Shown here one piece after another: positions 41,167 through 52,180 of a stretch of DNA of 64,000 bases; position 1 is the stretch's first letter, and every line of letters starts with the position of its first letter. A program made the translations under genes and the position numbers. The DNA comes from Thermoleptolyngbya sichuanensis A183. Lineage in GTDB: Bacteria; Cyanobacteriota; Cyanobacteriia; Elainellales; Elainellaceae. The notes under the pieces were generated by a model. The model made no database searches. It had not been told where the DNA came from and saw only the letters and a list, made by a program, of their open reading frames with translations. The DNA lies in contig NZ_CP053661.1 in the NCBI RefSeq assembly GCF_013177315.1, forward strand, positions 4,402,001-4,466,000, written 5' to 3'.

Positions 41167-43026
41167 ATGGCTGAACTCCTTATTCAAAGTGCGTGGCTCA
41201 TTCCCTGCTACCCGCTGATGGGCATGGTACTGTCCATGCTCTGGTTCCCCTCGGTGACTCGCCTGACGGGGCCGCGTCCAGCAGGATATGTGAACCTGAT
41301 CATGACGGCGATCGCCTTTCTGCACGCGCTGCTGATTTTCCCGGCCGTCTGGCAACAGCCCGCCGTCACGTTTCGCCTGCACTGGCTGACGGTCGCAGGG
41401 CTGGATTTAACCCTGCCTCTGGAAGTGTCCGCCCTGACCATCGGCGCAATCTTGCTCATCACTGGCATCAACTTCCTGTCCCAACTCTACGCCGTTGGCT
41501 ACCTGGAAATGGACTGGGGCTGGGCGCGGTTCTTTGCGCTGCTGGCGCTATTTGAAGGCGGCATGTGCGGGCTGGCGCTATGCGACTCGCTGTTTTTCGC
41601 CTACATGATTCTGGAAATCCTGACGCTGGGAACCTACCTGCTGATTGGCTTCTGGTTTAACCAATCGCTGGTGGTGACGGGGGCACGGGATGCCTTTTTG
41701 ACCAAGCGGGTTGGCGACCTGTTCTTGCTAATGGGCGTGCTGGCGATTTATCCGCTGGCAGGCACTTGGGACTTTGATGGACTGGCAGCCTGGGCCCAGA
41801 CATCTGAGGTGAATCCGAAGCTGATGACGCTGGTCGGGCTGGCGCTGGTGGCGGGGCCGATGGGCAAGTGCGCCCAGTTTCCTCTGCATCTGTGGCTGGA
41901 CGAGGCGATGGAAGGACCCTTTCCCAGCACCATTCTGCGAAACTCGGTCGTTGTAGCGACGGGGGCCTGGGTGCTGATCAAGCTGCAACCCGTGCTGGCG
42001 CTGTCGCCCACTGTCACTACTGCTGTTATTGCTATTGGAGCCGTCACAGCGCTGGGCGCATCCCTCATTTCCATTGCCCAGATCGATATCAAGCGATCGC
42101 TCTCCTATCTGGCTAGCGCCTACATGGGCATTGTGTTTATGGCGGTGGGTGCAGGTCAAACGCAGGCGGCGCTGCTGCTGCTGCTGACCTATGCGATCGC
42201 CGTTTCGGCCATGATTATGAGCTGTGGCTCCATCGTGCTGAACAGCATCACCCAGGACTTGACGCAGCTTGGCGGGCTATGGAGCCGTCGCCCGGTGTCG
42301 GGACTGTCCTATGCGATTGGGGCACTGGGTCTTGTAGCAGTTCCCCCCTTGGGTGGTTTTTGGGCGCTGCTGAAACTGGTAGACGGGCTGCGCGAAGACT
42401 CTCCTACCGTGGCAATCATTCTGCTGGTGGTGAATGATCTGGTGGCCTTCAGCGTGGTGCGGGTGTTTTGCCTGATTTTTGGCAACCAGGCAAAGCAGAT
42501 GGCCCAGCGATCGCCCGAAAATCTCTGGCCCGTGACCCTGCCGATGGTTGTGGTGGCGGCCCTCACGCTGCACCTGCCGCTGGTGCTACAAAGCCTGAAC
42601 CTCTTGCCAAATTGGGCGCAGCTAGATAAAACCGCTGCCCTGCTGCTGACCTGGTCGAGTTTGGCTGGCATGGCGATCGCCGCTGTGGTCTACCTGGGCC
42701 CCGTCGAAAAGCCCGTGCGCCTGCCCTGGAAGCCGCTGCAAGACCTACTCGCCTACGACTTCTATACCCCCAAGATCTACCGCTCTAGCGTTGTGGGCAG
42801 TGTGGATATCGTGTCGCGGCTGGTGGACTGGGGCGATCGGTACATTGTCGATGGACTGGTGAATCTGGTTGGAATTGCCTCAATTTTTGGCGGCGAAACC
42901 CTGAAGTATGGCAACACGGGCAAAACCCAGTTCTATGCGCTCACGATTGCCGTTGGTTTGACGGTGCTAATTGTTCTTAGCGCCTGGTCGATTTTGTCCA
43001 ACCTGAAGCTCGTTGTGTTCGGCTAA
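41167..43026 (+). CDS. ndhF3: NAD(P)H-quinone oxidoreductase subunit F3 (NDH-1MS)
   Basis: 619 aa multi-pass membrane protein of the NuoL/NdhF type: HDF-like core LNFLSQLYAVGYLEMDWGWA, PMGKCAQFPLHLWLDEAMEGP (proton-channel lysine region) and DIKRSLSYLASAYMG. The low-length C-terminus lacks the long amphipathic arm. It belongs to the CO2-uptake NDH-1 variants; the F3 assignment (rather than F4) rests on being followed by ndhD, cupA and cupS, the order of the high-affinity NDH-1MS operon. It works in the thylakoid membrane, coupling electron flow from ferredoxin to CO2 hydration. It starts with ATG 41167. Confidence 0.95.
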   Translation: MAELLIQSAWLIPCYPLMGMVLSMLWFPSVTRLTGPRPAGYVNLIMTAIAFLHALLIFPAVWQQPAVTFRLHWLTVAGLDLTLPLEVSALTIGAILLITGINFLSQLYAVGYLEMDWGWARFFALLALFEGGMCGLALCDSLFFAYMILEILTLGTYLLIGFWFNQSLVVTGARDAFLTKRVGDLFLLMGVLAIYPLAGTWDFDGLAAWAQTSEVNPKLMTLVGLALVAGPMGKCAQFPLHLWLDEAMEGPFPSTILRNSVVVATGAWVLIKLQPVLALSPTVTTAVIAIGAVTALGASLISIAQIDIKRSLSYLASAYMGIVFMAVGAGQTQAALLLLLTYAIAVSAMIMSCGSIVLNSITQDLTQLGGLWSRRPVSGLSYAIGALGLVAVPPLGGFWALLKLVDGLREDSPTVAIILLVVNDLVAFSVVRVFCLIFGNQAKQMAQRSPENLWPVTLPMVVVAALTLHLPLVLQSLNLLPNWAQLDKTAALLLTWSSLAGMAIAAVVYLGPVEKPVRLPWKPLQDLLAYDFYTPKIYRSSVVGSVDIVSRLVDWGDRYIVDGLVNLVGIASIFGGETLKYGNTGKTQFYALTIAVGLTVLIVLSAWSILSNLKLVVFG

Positions 43027-43066
43027 TTCCTCACCCTGACCCCCATTCCTGATTCTTACCAAACCT

Positions 43067-44608
43067 ATGCTCAGCATCTTGATCTGGCTACCAATTGTTG
43101 CTGCCCTTGTGCTGGCGCTACTGCCATCGTCGATTTCAGGCCCAAAAGTGCGAGCGATCGCCCTCTGGGGTTCCGCTGGCATCCTGGCGTACACCCTATT
43201 TCTCGCCAGCCAGTTTGATCTCAGCAATCCGGGGCTGCAAATGCAGGAATACTTGCCCTGGATCGAACCGCTGGGGCTGGACTATCGCCTCGGCGTAGAT
43301 GGTTTATCGCTGGTGCTGCTGGTGCTGAATAGCCTGCTCACTTGGATTGCCATCTTCAGCAGTTCCGAAACGACCGAGCGGCCGCGCCTGTTTTATGGGC
43401 TGGTGCTGCTGGTCAGCGGCGGTGTGGCAGGCGCATTCGTCGCGCAAAATTTGATGCTGTTCTTCTTACTGTATGAACTGGAACTGGTTCCTTTTTACCT
43501 GCTGATTTCCATCTGGGGTGGCGAAAAGCGGGGCTACGCAGCGGTCAAGTTTCTGATTTACACTGCCCTGTCGGGGGCGCTGATTTTGGCGGGCTTCTTG
43601 GGGTTGGTCTGGTTCACAGGCAGCAAGTCCTTTGACTACAGCGCCTTGATGGGGCAGACGCTGCCATTGGGGCTGCAAGTTGCGTTACTGGTGACGCTGC
43701 TGATTGGCTTTGGCATTAAGGTGCCGCTGGTGCCGTTCCACACCTGGCTCCCAGATACCTACGTGTCGGCCTCGGCTCCGGTCGCCATTCTGCTGGGCGG
43801 TGTGCTAGCAAAGCTGGGAGCCTACGGCATCTTCCGCTTTTGTCTGTCGCTGTTTCCCGATGCCTGGGCGCTGCTGGCTCCGGGCTTGGCCACCTGGGCC
43901 GCAGTCAGCATCCTCTATGGCGCAACAGCGGCGATCGCCCAAAAGGACATCAAGCGCATGGTCGCCTACAGTTCCGTAGGTCACATGGGTTATCTACTAC
44001 TAGCGGGCGCAGCACTCACCAGCCTCAGCATGGTCGGCGCAATTTCCCAAATGTTTGCCCACGGCGTGATTCTGGCGCTGCTGTTTCACCTAGTCGGCGT
44101 GATCGAAACCAAAGTTGGCACTCGCGAACTGGATGTGCTGAACGGTCTGCTGAACCCGATTCGCGGACTGCCGTCGGTCAGCGCTCTGCTGATTTTGGGC
44201 GGCATGGCCAGCGCGGGCATTCCCGGACTGGTGGGCTTTATTGCCGAGTTTCTGATCTTCCAGGGCAGCTACGCCGTGTTCCCGGTGCAAACCCTAATGG
44301 GCGTGGTTGGCACGGGCTTAACTGCGGTGTACTTTGTCATTCTGATGAACCGCACCTGCTTCGGCAAGCTAGACAATGCGATCGCCCGCTTTCCCCAAGT
44401 CGAATGGTCAGAGCGCGTTCCAGCCTTAGTGCTTGCCTGGATTATTTTCCTGCTGGGCATCCAGCCCAACTGGCTCGTCCGCTGGATCGAACCCACTAGC
44501 AACGCGCTGATCGCCGCCGTCACCACACCCGCAGAAACCCGTCTGGCGATTGCCCCTATAGCGAAAACCCCTGATCTTCTGTTGATGTCCAGCCCTGTCA
44601 GCAAATAG
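43067..44608 (+). CDS. ndhD3: NAD(P)H-quinone oxidoreductase subunit D3
   Basis: 513 aa, about 14 membrane helices of the NuoM/NdhD antiporter-like fold. Hallmarks: LMLFFLLYELELVPFYLLIS (glutamate in the proton channel), PLVPFHTWLPDTYVSASAPV and DIKRMVAYSSVGHMGYLL. It sits 40 bp after ndhF3 and about 100 bp before cupA, as in NDH-1MS operons. It forms the distal membrane arm together with NdhF3 and carries out proton translocation in cyclic electron flow around PSI and CO2 uptake. Confidence 0.95.
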   Translation: MLSILIWLPIVAALVLALLPSSISGPKVRAIALWGSAGILAYTLFLASQFDLSNPGLQMQEYLPWIEPLGLDYRLGVDGLSLVLLVLNSLLTWIAIFSSSETTERPRLFYGLVLLVSGGVAGAFVAQNLMLFFLLYELELVPFYLLISIWGGEKRGYAAVKFLIYTALSGALILAGFLGLVWFTGSKSFDYSALMGQTLPLGLQVALLVTLLIGFGIKVPLVPFHTWLPDTYVSASAPVAILLGGVLAKLGAYGIFRFCLSLFPDAWALLAPGLATWAAVSILYGATAAIAQKDIKRMVAYSSVGHMGYLLLAGAALTSLSMVGAISQMFAHGVILALLFHLVGVIETKVGTRELDVLNGLLNPIRGLPSVSALLILGGMASAGIPGLVGFIAEFLIFQGSYAVFPVQTLMGVVGTGLTAVYFVILMNRTCFGKLDNAIARFPQVEWSERVPALVLAWIIFLLGIQPNWLVRWIEPTSNALIAAVTTPAETRLAIAPIAKTPDLLLMSSPVSK

Positions 44609-44705
44609 CTAGGCTGTGCTTTAAAACCCCAAGCTAGGTTTCAGGCTTTTTTCGCATTCCCCAACACCCTGTCACCCCGTCCCCCCATCCTTCTTTCATC
44701 TCGCC

Positions 44706-46013
44706 ATGACCACTACTCTCCAAACCCCCCCCACCCTCATCCCACCCTCTCGGCATCCCCACGCCGACATCATCCATCGGCTAGAGGCCGGCGGCTCCAT
44801 GCTGCCCGACACGCCCGAAAACCTGATGCAGATCATCGGCATCTACAAAGCCTACGCCGTGCCGATGGATTTCTACTGGCGCGACCTGCTCTACATTGCA
44901 GAGCAGGTGTTTCTCGACCCGTTTCCCTTTTTCAAATACTTCATTTCCCAGGAATACCTCGATCGCCCCAACCACTACGCCGGAGACACGGCCGACCTGC
45001 GGATCTGGCGTGGTCGAGCGTCTGCCCACCCGGAACTGCTGGAATTTATGGAAAAGGGTGAACTCAAGAAAAAGCTGCCCAAGCTCTTGCACCACCTCTG
45101 GCACGACCGGGTGAATATGGAATTTGCCGAAGAATGTATGCGGGCCATGCTGTGGCATCGGCACATGTACGCTCCGGTGAACCAGTTTGATGCCTATCTA
45201 GACTCCGACGAATATAAGCAAAATGCCGATCGCGCCATCCGCGCCTATTTCAAGAAAAATCCGGTGATGCTGGGGTTATATAAACTCTTCCCCGATATGT
45301 TCCTAGAAAAGGTGAGGGAACTGTCTTACTACTCCAATCTGGGGCTGTTCTGGGAAGTGATGGCTCCGGTGTTTTTCGAGATGTCGGACATCTACGATGA
45401 GGGCGGGTTTAAAGGCGTACCCGACGCAATGAACTTTTTGGTGAACGGTATTTTTGCGATCGCCGGCCGTCCCATCTACCATCACGCCTACATCGACGGC
45501 GAATGCTACGAAATCATTCCCAAGTCCAAGGGCTTTACCTGGCTCTATGAAGCAGCGCTACCCTACGTAGAAGCCGTGTTCTACCGTACTTCTCCCTTCC
45601 GGGGCACTAAGTCCTACAACGCCCAGGCTAACCAAGTGCCCGCAGACCAGAAAGACTTTCACTACGGCATTCTCTATGCCGACGTGTTTCCTGTAGGCAC
45701 TGCGGGCATTCCGCCGACGCTGCTGATGCAGGACATGCTGCACTTCCTGCCGCCCTACTTGGTGGAATATTATCATCAACACTGCCGGGGAGAAGACGAC
45801 ATGCTAGTGCAGTTGGGGATTACCTTCCAGCGGTCGATGTACAACGTCACATCGGCGGTGATTCAGGCATTGCGGACGGCGCTGCTGTATCCGCTGGATG
45901 ATCCCAATCCTAAGCACCGCATGGCCAATCGCAAGTTCTTTGAAGCGCAGATGGATCGGTTCCTGCGTCCAGAGGCCCGCCTGCGCGATATCCAGAGTCC
46001 AGACTATCGCTAG
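44706..46013 (+). CDS. cupA: CO2 hydration protein CupA (ChpY)
   Basis: 435 aa, ATG 44706. Soluble, with the characteristic CupA/CupB sequence (HRLEAGGSMLPDTPENLMQI, KFVEEC/AEECMRAMLWHRHMYAPVN, IPPTLLMQDMLHFLPPYLVEY). The histidines in MLWHRHMY and the Cys/Asp-rich parts (YHQHCRGEDDML) likely coordinate the zinc used in CO2 hydration. It converts CO2 to HCO3- as part of the NDH-1MS complex. The A form (not B) is assigned because cupS follows. Between it and cupS lies a 400-bp gap filled by a dispersed repeat. Confidence 0.95.
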   Translation: MTTTLQTPPTLIPPSRHPHADIIHRLEAGGSMLPDTPENLMQIIGIYKAYAVPMDFYWRDLLYIAEQVFLDPFPFFKYFISQEYLDRPNHYAGDTADLRIWRGRASAHPELLEFMEKGELKKKLPKLLHHLWHDRVNMEFAEECMRAMLWHRHMYAPVNQFDAYLDSDEYKQNADRAIRAYFKKNPVMLGLYKLFPDMFLEKVRELSYYSNLGLFWEVMAPVFFEMSDIYDEGGFKGVPDAMNFLVNGIFAIAGRPIYHHAYIDGECYEIIPKSKGFTWLYEAALPYVEAVFYRTSPFRGTKSYNAQANQVPADQKDFHYGILYADVFPVGTAGIPPTLLMQDMLHFLPPYLVEYYHQHCRGEDDMLVQLGITFQRSMYNVTSAVIQALRTALLYPLDDPNPKHRMANRKFFEAQMDRFLRPEARLRDIQSPDYR

Positions 46014-46408
46014 GTTCTCCTTAAGTTCCCCTGGACTGAAGTCTCTTCGGACAGGCTCGGTTCCCCCTGAACAAGCTACTGTGTATATCCAAGTTTTCTA
46101 TGCTTGAGCGGCGATGCTTTGATCCCCCCTAGCCCCCCTTAAATAAGGGGGGAACTGCTCCCTCCTAGCCCCCTGAGCAAAGGGGGGAACTGGATCGGAA
46201 GTCCCCCTTATTAAGGGGGATTTAGGGGGATTTTTCAGAGCCTAACGCAAACAATCGAGATGTGAGTACACCGTAGCCTTAACAAGGGGGCTGAGGGTGG
46301 ATCAGGTCCGAAGGCTTCAAATAGGCTTCAAACATATGAGTCCTAATTGACTCTTAAATCAATTCACTGATCTGTTCACTGACCAATCCATCTAACATTC
46401 CTTAAGCC
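46014..46408. other. Repeat-filled gap inside the cupA-cupS unit
   Basis: Most of the gap is copy B of the dispersed repeat (46063-46270); the remaining bases 46271-46408 show nothing recognisable. Confidence 0.6.
46063..46270 (-). repeat. Dispersed repeat copy B (2-unit array)
   Basis: Reverse orientation of copy A (23930-24232). It has only two GGGGGGCTAGG-type units instead of five, and lies between cupA and cupS. Confidence 0.85.
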
Positions 46409-46810
46409 ATGCCTACGATTGTTGATATTGCTGTGCAAACGGAAGGCTTTTCTACGCTCGTCGCAGCAGTTCAAGCGGCGGGTCTGGTGGAGGTGTTGCA
46501 GAGCGGCGGGCCGTTCACTGTGTTCGCACCAACGGACGATGCCTTTGCCAAATTGCCACCCGGCACTGTTCAAACCCTTGTGCAAAATCCGCCGCAGCTT
46601 GGGCGCATTTTGAAATACCATGTCGTGTCTGGTAAGTACACCCAGGCAGATCTCAAGGGACTGAAAAGCCTGACTTCTGTCGAAGGCTCAGTGATTCCGC
46701 TTGATCTGTCCGATGCCTTTGAGGTGAAAAATGCGACGGTGGTGATGCCCGACGTGGAAGCGGACAATGGCGTGATTCATGTAATTGATAACGTGATCTT
46801 GATGGGCTAA
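46409..46810 (+). CDS. cupS: CupS, fasciclin-domain subunit of NDH-1MS
   Basis: 133 aa. A single fasciclin (FAS1) domain: [40 protein letters not shown] (H1 box) and the H2-type end [16 protein letters not shown]. The length equals the known CupS. It belongs to the NDH-1MS complex with CupA; unlike most FAS1 proteins it has no signal peptide. It has lost tight coupling to cupA because a dispersed repeat separates them. A hairpin terminator follows at 47044-47085. Confidence 0.92.
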   Translation: MPTIVDIAVQTEGFSTLVAAVQAAGLVEVLQSGGPFTVFAPTDDAFAKLPPGTVQTLVQNPPQLGRILKYHVVSGKYTQADLKGLKSLTSVEGSVIPLDLSDAFEVKNATVVMPDVEADNGVIHVIDNVILMG

Positions 46811-46841
46811 ATCTGGGTGGGTTGATCCTTCTCGATCTCTC

Positions 46842-46855
46842 AGGACTTACGCAGT
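46842..46855 (+). repeat. End fragment of the 90-bp palindromic element
   Basis: AGGACTTACGCAGT only, 31 bp after the cupS stop; the rest of the element is absent. Confidence 0.55.
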
Positions 46856-46877
46856 CAGATCTCCCGAAATCCTCCTT

Positions 46878-46986
46878 GTTCAAGCCCTAACCTGCTTGAC
46901 GCAGCATTTCTTGGTCTAGCGGGTTAGAGCCTGACTTAGCCCATTCCCGGTTCAAGCCCTAACCTGCTTGACGCAGCATTTCTTGG
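46878..46986. repeat. Two perfect 37-bp direct repeats, 35 bp apart
   Basis: The copies are identical at 46878-46914 and 46950-46986 (GTTCAAGCCCTAACCTGCTT...). Only two copies, no cas genes and no GAAAC end, so it is a local duplication rather than a CRISPR array. Confidence 0.9.
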
Positions 46987-47043
46987 ACTTTCACCCTTTT
47001 CTGGGTTAGGCAGTGCCCGAAAAGTAAAGTAATGATTCTTGGC

Positions 47044-47085
47044 ATAAGGATGGGCAGCGCACCGGCCGCCCATCCTTATATTTTT
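47044..47085 (+). terminator. Terminator of the cupS unit
   Basis: ATAAGGATGGGC pairs with GCCCATCCTTAT (12 bp), followed by ATTTTT. Confidence 0.88.
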
Positions 47086-47426
47086 AGGACATTCTTATGC
47101 CAATTTAGGGCTATTCTGGCTTAAAGCTTTCGGCAGACCAGAAAAGAGTGAGGCAAATAAAGTGAAATGTACTTAAATCTCAGATCTTTTCTAGAGAATA
47201 ACGCCTGCTCAAATCGAGTGAATTTTTGATAACTTCTGCAACGGTTTTGCGTCTCAAGTTTGTTGCAAAACACACCAAATGATGACATTTCTTCGCCAGA
47301 TCTGACAACATCCTTAAGACCTGCGCCTTCACCCAAAAGCCTGTTAGAAAATGCCAGTTGCATCTAGAAGCATAGTCAACACCTGCGTCTAGATAAAACT
47401 TCACGTTTCGCCTTCAGGTCGTCGCC

Positions 47427-50400
47427 ATGAACCAGCACGCTTTGTCCGCTGAGCCGCCCCATGTTTTGAATCACCTGCCCGATCGCCAGGGACTCTATGA
47501 TCCGCAGTTTGAGCATGATGCCTGCGGTGTGGGCTTTGTGGTGCAGATGAAGGGGCAAAAATCCCACGACATTATTGAGCAAGCGCTGACGATTTTAATC
47601 AATCTGGATCACCGGGGCGCGTGTGGCTGCGAGAGCAATACGGGCGACGGCGCGGGAATTTTAATGCAAATTCCCCACAAGTTTTTGGAGAAAGTAGCAG
47701 CAATCGAAGGCATTGCGCTGCCTGCACTGGGGCAGTATGGCGTGGGCATGACCTACACCTCGCCCGATCCGGAACAGCGACGGCGGGGAGAGGCGATCGC
47801 CGCTCAGATCATTGCCGAAGAAGGGCAAACGCTGCTGGGCTGGCGCGACGTGCCGACGGATAATTCATCACTGGGCAACACCGCAAAGGCCAGCGAACCG
47901 TTTATGCGGCAACTGTTCATTCAGCGATCGCCCGATTTGACCGATGATCTGGCGTTCGAGCGCAAGCTATTTGTGATTCGCAAGCGCGTTCACAAAGCTA
48001 TTCGCACTGCTGGTATCGATCCGTTCTGGTATCAGGCTAGTTTGTCGTGCCGTACGCTGGTCTATAAAGGGATGCTGATGCCGGAGCAGGTAGGCAAATA
48101 CTATCCCGACTTGCATGATCCGGACATGGAGAGTGCGCTGGGTCTGGTGCATTCACGCTTTAGTACCAACACGTTCCCAAGCTGGGAGCGATCGCACCCC
48201 TATCGCTACATCGCCCACAACGGCGAAATCAATACCCTGCGCGGCAACATCAACTGGATGCACGCCCGTCAAGCCTTGTTTGAGTCCGACTTGTTTGGAG
48301 ATGATCTGAAAAAAGTTCCTAACCTGATCAACATTAATGGCAGTGACTCCGGCATCTTTGATAACACACTGGAACTGCTGACACTGGCAGGGCGATCGCT
48401 CCCCCACGCCGTCATGATGATGATTCCAGAACCCTGGACGGCCCACGAGTCCATGAGCCAGGACAAAAAGGCGTTTTACGAATACCACGCCTGCCTGATG
48501 GAACCCTGGGATGGCCCCGCCTCTATTGCCTTTACCGACGGCACAATGATGGGCGCAGTGCTGGATCGCAACGGGCTGCGTCCCTCCCGCTACTACGTCA
48601 CGCATGATGATCTGGTGATCATGGCCTCGGAAGCGGGTGTGCTGCCCATCGAGCCAGAGCGCGTCGCCCACAAGGGTCGCCTCCAGCCTGGCCGCATGTT
48701 CCTGGTAGATATGAACCAGGGCCGCATTATTGCCGACGATGAGCTAAAGCAGCAAATCGTTACCCAGCAGCCCTACCGCGAGTGGCTGGATCGGTATCTG
48801 GTGGATCTCGCCAGTTTGCCCTCTGCAGCTGAATCCCCCGCTGCTCTCCCTACCGACCTCACTCGTCTGCAAACTGCCTTTGGCTACACCTTTGAAGACC
48901 TGCGGATGCTGCTGCTGCCGATGGCGCGGGACGGCGTGGAGGCGGTGGGCGCAATGGGCACGGACACGCCGCTATCGGTGCTGAGCGATCGCCCCAAGCT
49001 GCTCTACACCTACTTCAAGCAGTTGTTTGCCCAGGTGACGAATCCGCCCATCGACTCGATTCGTGAGGAAATCATTACCTCGGCCGAAACCACCATTGGT
49101 TCCGAGCGCAACCTGCTGGAACCCGTGCCGGAAAGCTGCCAGATGATCAAACTGAAAACGCCGATTCTGACGAATGCGGAACTGGCAAAGCTCAAGGCGC
49201 AACCAGACGGGCCGTTCCGCTCGTCCACGCTGCCGATGGTGTTTGACGCGCAGGCGGGCGCGGCCGGGCTGGAGCAGGCATTGGACGCGCTGTTTGCGGC
49301 GGCGGATGGGGCGATCGCCGCTGGAGCCAGTATTTTAATCCTGAGCGATCGCTCCGTCAGCGAAACCCAGGCCCCCATCCCGGCGCTGCTGGCAGTGGCG
49401 GGGCTGCACCACCACCTGATTCGCCAGGGCACGCGCACCCGCTGCGGCATCGTGCTGGAGTCGGGCGAACCTCGTGAGGTGCATCACTTTGCGACGCTGA
49501 TCGGCTATGGCTGCGGCGCGATTAATCCCTATCTGGCGTTTGCGACCCTCCAGGGCATGATCGACGACGGGCTGCTGGTGGATGTGGACTACGCCACAGC
49601 CTGCAAAAATTACGTCAAGTCTGTCACCAAGGGCGTGATCAAAGTCGCGTCAAAAATTGGCATTTCCACTATCCAGAGCTATCGCGGGGCGCAGATTTTT
49701 GAAGCGATCGGGCTAAATCGTGCCGTCGTAGATCGCTACTTTAGCTGGACAGCTTCGCGTATCGAAGGCGTAGGCTTAGAGGTCATCGCTCAGGAAGCGA
49801 TTTTGCGGCATCATCACGCCTTTGCGGAACGGACGACGGATAACGAAACGCTCGATGTTGGCGGCGAATATCAATGGCGAAAGGAGGGCGAAGCGCACCT
49901 GTTTAGCCCGCTGACGATTCACACGCTGCAACGGGCCGTGCGTGAGGGCAACTACGAGTTGTTCAAGCAATATTCCGCCCTAGTGAATGAGCAAAATCAG
50001 CAATACTTCACGCTGCGTGGATTGCTGCAATTCAAGCCACGGCAGCCCGTGCCGATTGAGGAGGTGGAACCCGTGGAGGCGATTCTCCGGCGCTTCAAGA
50101 CGGGCGCAATGAGCTACGGCTCCATTTCCAAGGAGGCGCACGAAACGCTGGCGATCGCCATGAACCGCATCGGCGGCAAGTCCAACACGGGCGAGGGCGG
50201 CGAAGACCCCGACCGCTATACTTGGACAAACGAGCGCGGCGATTCCAAAAACAGCGCCATTAAACAAGTGGCATCGGGTCGCTTTGGCGTGACCAGTCTC
50301 TACCTGTCCCAAGCCAAGGAAATCCAGATCAAGATGGCCCAAGGCGCAAAACCGGGCGAAGGCGGGCAGCTTCCCGGCAAGAAGGTCTATCCCTGGATCG

Positions 50401-52049
50401 CCAAGGTGCGCCACTCCACCCCCGGTGTGGGGCTGATCTCGCCGCCGCCTCACCACGATATCTACTCCATCGAAGACCTAGCAGAACTGATTCACGACCT
50501 GAAAAATGCCAACCGCGAGGCCCGCATCAGCGTCAAGCTCGTGTCCGAAGTCGGCGTGGGCACGATCGCAGCGGGGGTGTCCAAGGCCCATGCCGATGTG
50601 GTGCTGATTTCTGGCTTCGACGGCGGCACGGGCGCATCGCCCCAGACCTCCATCAAGCACGCGGGCTTGCCGTGGGAACTGGGACTGGCGGAAACCCACC
50701 AAACCCTGGTGCTAAACAACCTGCGATCGCGCATTGTGGTGGAAACCGACGGGCAGATGAAGACGGGTCGGGATGTGGTCATTGCTGCCCTGCTGGGAGC
50801 CGAGGAGTTTGGCTTTGCCACTGCGCCGCTGGTGACGCTGGGCTGCATCATGATGCGGGCCTGCCACCTCAACACCTGTCCGGTGGGAATTGCCACCCAA
50901 GACCCGCAGCTCCGCGAAAAGTTCACAGGCGACCCCCAGCACACGGTCAACTTCATGACCTTCATCGCCCAGGAAGTGCGGGAAATCATGGCGGAACTGG
51001 GCTTCCGAACACTGAACGAAATGGTCGGTCGCACGGATGTTCTGGAACCCAAACGCGCCATTGACCACTGGAAGGCAAAAGGGCTGGATTTCTCCAAGAT
51101 CCTCTATCAGCCAGAAGTCGGCCCGGAAGTCGGGCGCTATTGCCAGATGCCGCAGGATCATGGGTTGGAAAAATCTCTCGACTTGACGATGCTGCTGGAT
51201 CTCTGCCAGCCCTCCATCGAGCGGGGCGAACCCGTCCGCGCTACGCTGCCGATCAAAAACGTGAACCGCGTGGTCGGCACGATCCTCGGCAACGAAATCA
51301 CCAAGCGCCATTGGGAAGGGCTGCCGGACGACACTGTGCATCTGCATTTCCAGGGCAGCGCAGGTCAGAGCCTCGGTGCATTTGTGCCGCGCGGCGTGAC
51401 GCTGGAACTGGAGGGCGACGCGAATGATTACCTGGGCAAGGGCCTCAGCGGCGGCAAGATTATTGTCTATCCACCTGCTGGTTCGACGTTTGTGGCGGAA
51501 GAAAACATCATTGTCGGGAATGTGGCGCTCTATGGAGCGACCGCTGGCGAACTGTATGCGCGGGGCATCGCGGGTGAACGCTTTGCCGTCCGCAACTCCG
51601 GCGTGACGGCGGTGGTGGAGGGCGTGGGCGACCACGGCTGCGAATACATGACGGGCGGCAAGGTGGTCGTGCTGGGCAGCACCGGGCGCAACTTCGCCGC
51701 AGGCATGAGCGGCGGCGTGGCCTACGTGCTAGACGAAGCGGGCGATTTTGCGACCCGCTGTAACACGGCAATGGTGGGGCTGGAAACCCTGGAGGACGCT
51801 GAAGAAATCAGCGATCTGCGCCAGTTGATTCAGCAGCACGCCGACTATACCCAGAGCGCCGTGGCTCAGCGGGTGCTGGCGGATTGGGACAACACTGTGC
51901 CGAAGTTTGTCAAGGTGATGCCGAAGGACTATAAGCGCGTGCTGGAGGCGATCGCCGCTGCCCTGTCTTCTGGCCTCAGTGGCGACGATGCCCTGGCCGC
52001 CGCCTTCGAGCAAAACGCCCGCGATGTGGCCCGCGTGGGTGGCAGCTAA
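47427..52049 (+). CDS. gltB: Glutamate synthase large subunit (GOGAT)
   Basis: 1540 aa. A short propeptide precedes the class II amidotransferase nucleophile Cys33 ([11 protein letters not shown]). Further on are the synthase domain with [20 protein letters not shown] and [15 protein letters not shown], an Fe-S and FMN region with [15 protein letters not shown], and the C-terminal glutamate synthase beta-helix ([17 protein letters not shown]-type repeats; [12 protein letters not shown]). It transfers the amide of glutamine to 2-oxoglutarate. The gltD gene 131 bp downstream on the same strand argues for the NADPH/NADH form rather than the free ferredoxin form, although the sequences of the large subunits are close. 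ATG 47427. Confidence 0.92.
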   Translation: MNQHALSAEPPHVLNHLPDRQGLYDPQFEHDACGVGFVVQMKGQKSHDIIEQALTILINLDHRGACGCESNTGDGAGILMQIPHKFLEKVAAIEGIALPALGQYGVGMTYTSPDPEQRRRGEAIAAQIIAEEGQTLLGWRDVPTDNSSLGNTAKASEPFMRQLFIQRSPDLTDDLAFERKLFVIRKRVHKAIRTAGIDPFWYQASLSCRTLVYKGMLMPEQVGKYYPDLHDPDMESALGLVHSRFSTNTFPSWERSHPYRYIAHNGEINTLRGNINWMHARQALFESDLFGDDLKKVPNLININGSDSGIFDNTLELLTLAGRSLPHAVMMMIPEPWTAHESMSQDKKAFYEYHACLMEPWDGPASIAFTDGTMMGAVLDRNGLRPSRYYVTHDDLVIMASEAGVLPIEPERVAHKGRLQPGRMFLVDMNQGRIIADDELKQQIVTQQPYREWLDRYLVDLASLPSAAESPAALPTDLTRLQTAFGYTFEDLRMLLLPMARDGVEAVGAMGTDTPLSVLSDRPKLLYTYFKQLFAQVTNPPIDSIREEIITSAETTIGSERNLLEPVPESCQMIKLKTPILTNAELAKLKAQPDGPFRSSTLPMVFDAQAGAAGLEQALDALFAAADGAIAAGASILILSDRSVSETQAPIPALLAVAGLHHHLIRQGTRTRCGIVLESGEPREVHHFATLIGYGCGAINPYLAFATLQGMIDDGLLVDVDYATACKNYVKSVTKGVIKVASKIGISTIQSYRGAQIFEAIGLNRAVVDRYFSWTASRIEGVGLEVIAQEAILRHHHAFAERTTDNETLDVGGEYQWRKEGEAHLFSPLTIHTLQRAVREGNYELFKQYSALVNEQNQQYFTLRGLLQFKPRQPVPIEEVEPVEAILRRFKTGAMSYGSISKEAHETLAIAMNRIGGKSNTGEGGEDPDRYTWTNERGDSKNSAIKQVASGRFGVTSLYLSQAKEIQIKMAQGAKPGEGGQLPGKKVYPWIAKVRHSTPGVGLISPPPHHDIYSIEDLAELIHDLKNANREARISVKLVSEVGVGTIAAGVSKAHADVVLISGFDGGTGASPQTSIKHAGLPWELGLAETHQTLVLNNLRSRIVVETDGQMKTGRDVVIAALLGAEEFGFATAPLVTLGCIMMRACHLNTCPVGIATQDPQLREKFTGDPQHTVNFMTFIAQEVREIMAELGFRTLNEMVGRTDVLEPKRAIDHWKAKGLDFSKILYQPEVGPEVGRYCQMPQDHGLEKSLDLTMLLDLCQPSIERGEPVRATLPIKNVNRVVGTILGNEITKRHWEGLPDDTVHLHFQGSAGQSLGAFVPRGVTLELEGDANDYLGKGLSGGKIIVYPPAGSTFVAEENIIVGNVALYGATAGELYARGIAGERFAVRNSGVTAVVEGVGDHGCEYMTGGKVVVLGSTGRNFAAGMSGGVAYVLDEAGDFATRCNTAMVGLETLEDAEEISDLRQLIQQHADYTQSAVAQRVLADWDNTVPKFVKVMPKDYKRVLEAIAAALSSGLSGDDALAAAFEQNARDVARVGGS

Positions 52050-52180
52050 ACCGTCTCTTTTGGGGTGGGTGCTACTCACCCTGAAAGGGGTCTAGGAACC
52101 GCTGGAGGCACTGGAAAGGGCTGTGATCAGGGCATTAACCGCTGGACTCAAATTAGAAAAAACTCCGTCAAAACACCACT

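Larger units (their letters stand above)
46811..47426. other. Intergenic region before gltB
   Basis: It holds an end fragment of the 90-bp element (46842-46855), two perfect 37-bp direct repeats (46878-46986) and a terminator (47044-47085). The 340 bases before gltB show no NtcA-like GTA-N8-TAC box that I can see. Confidence 0.55.

Noticed and set aside
46878-46986. CRISPR array (37-bp repeat, 35-bp spacer)
   Set aside because: There are only two repeat units, no cas genes, no further degenerate repeat and no typical repeat end.
50712-51635. 307-codon minus-strand frame
   Set aside because: It is antisense to gltB, with no motif.
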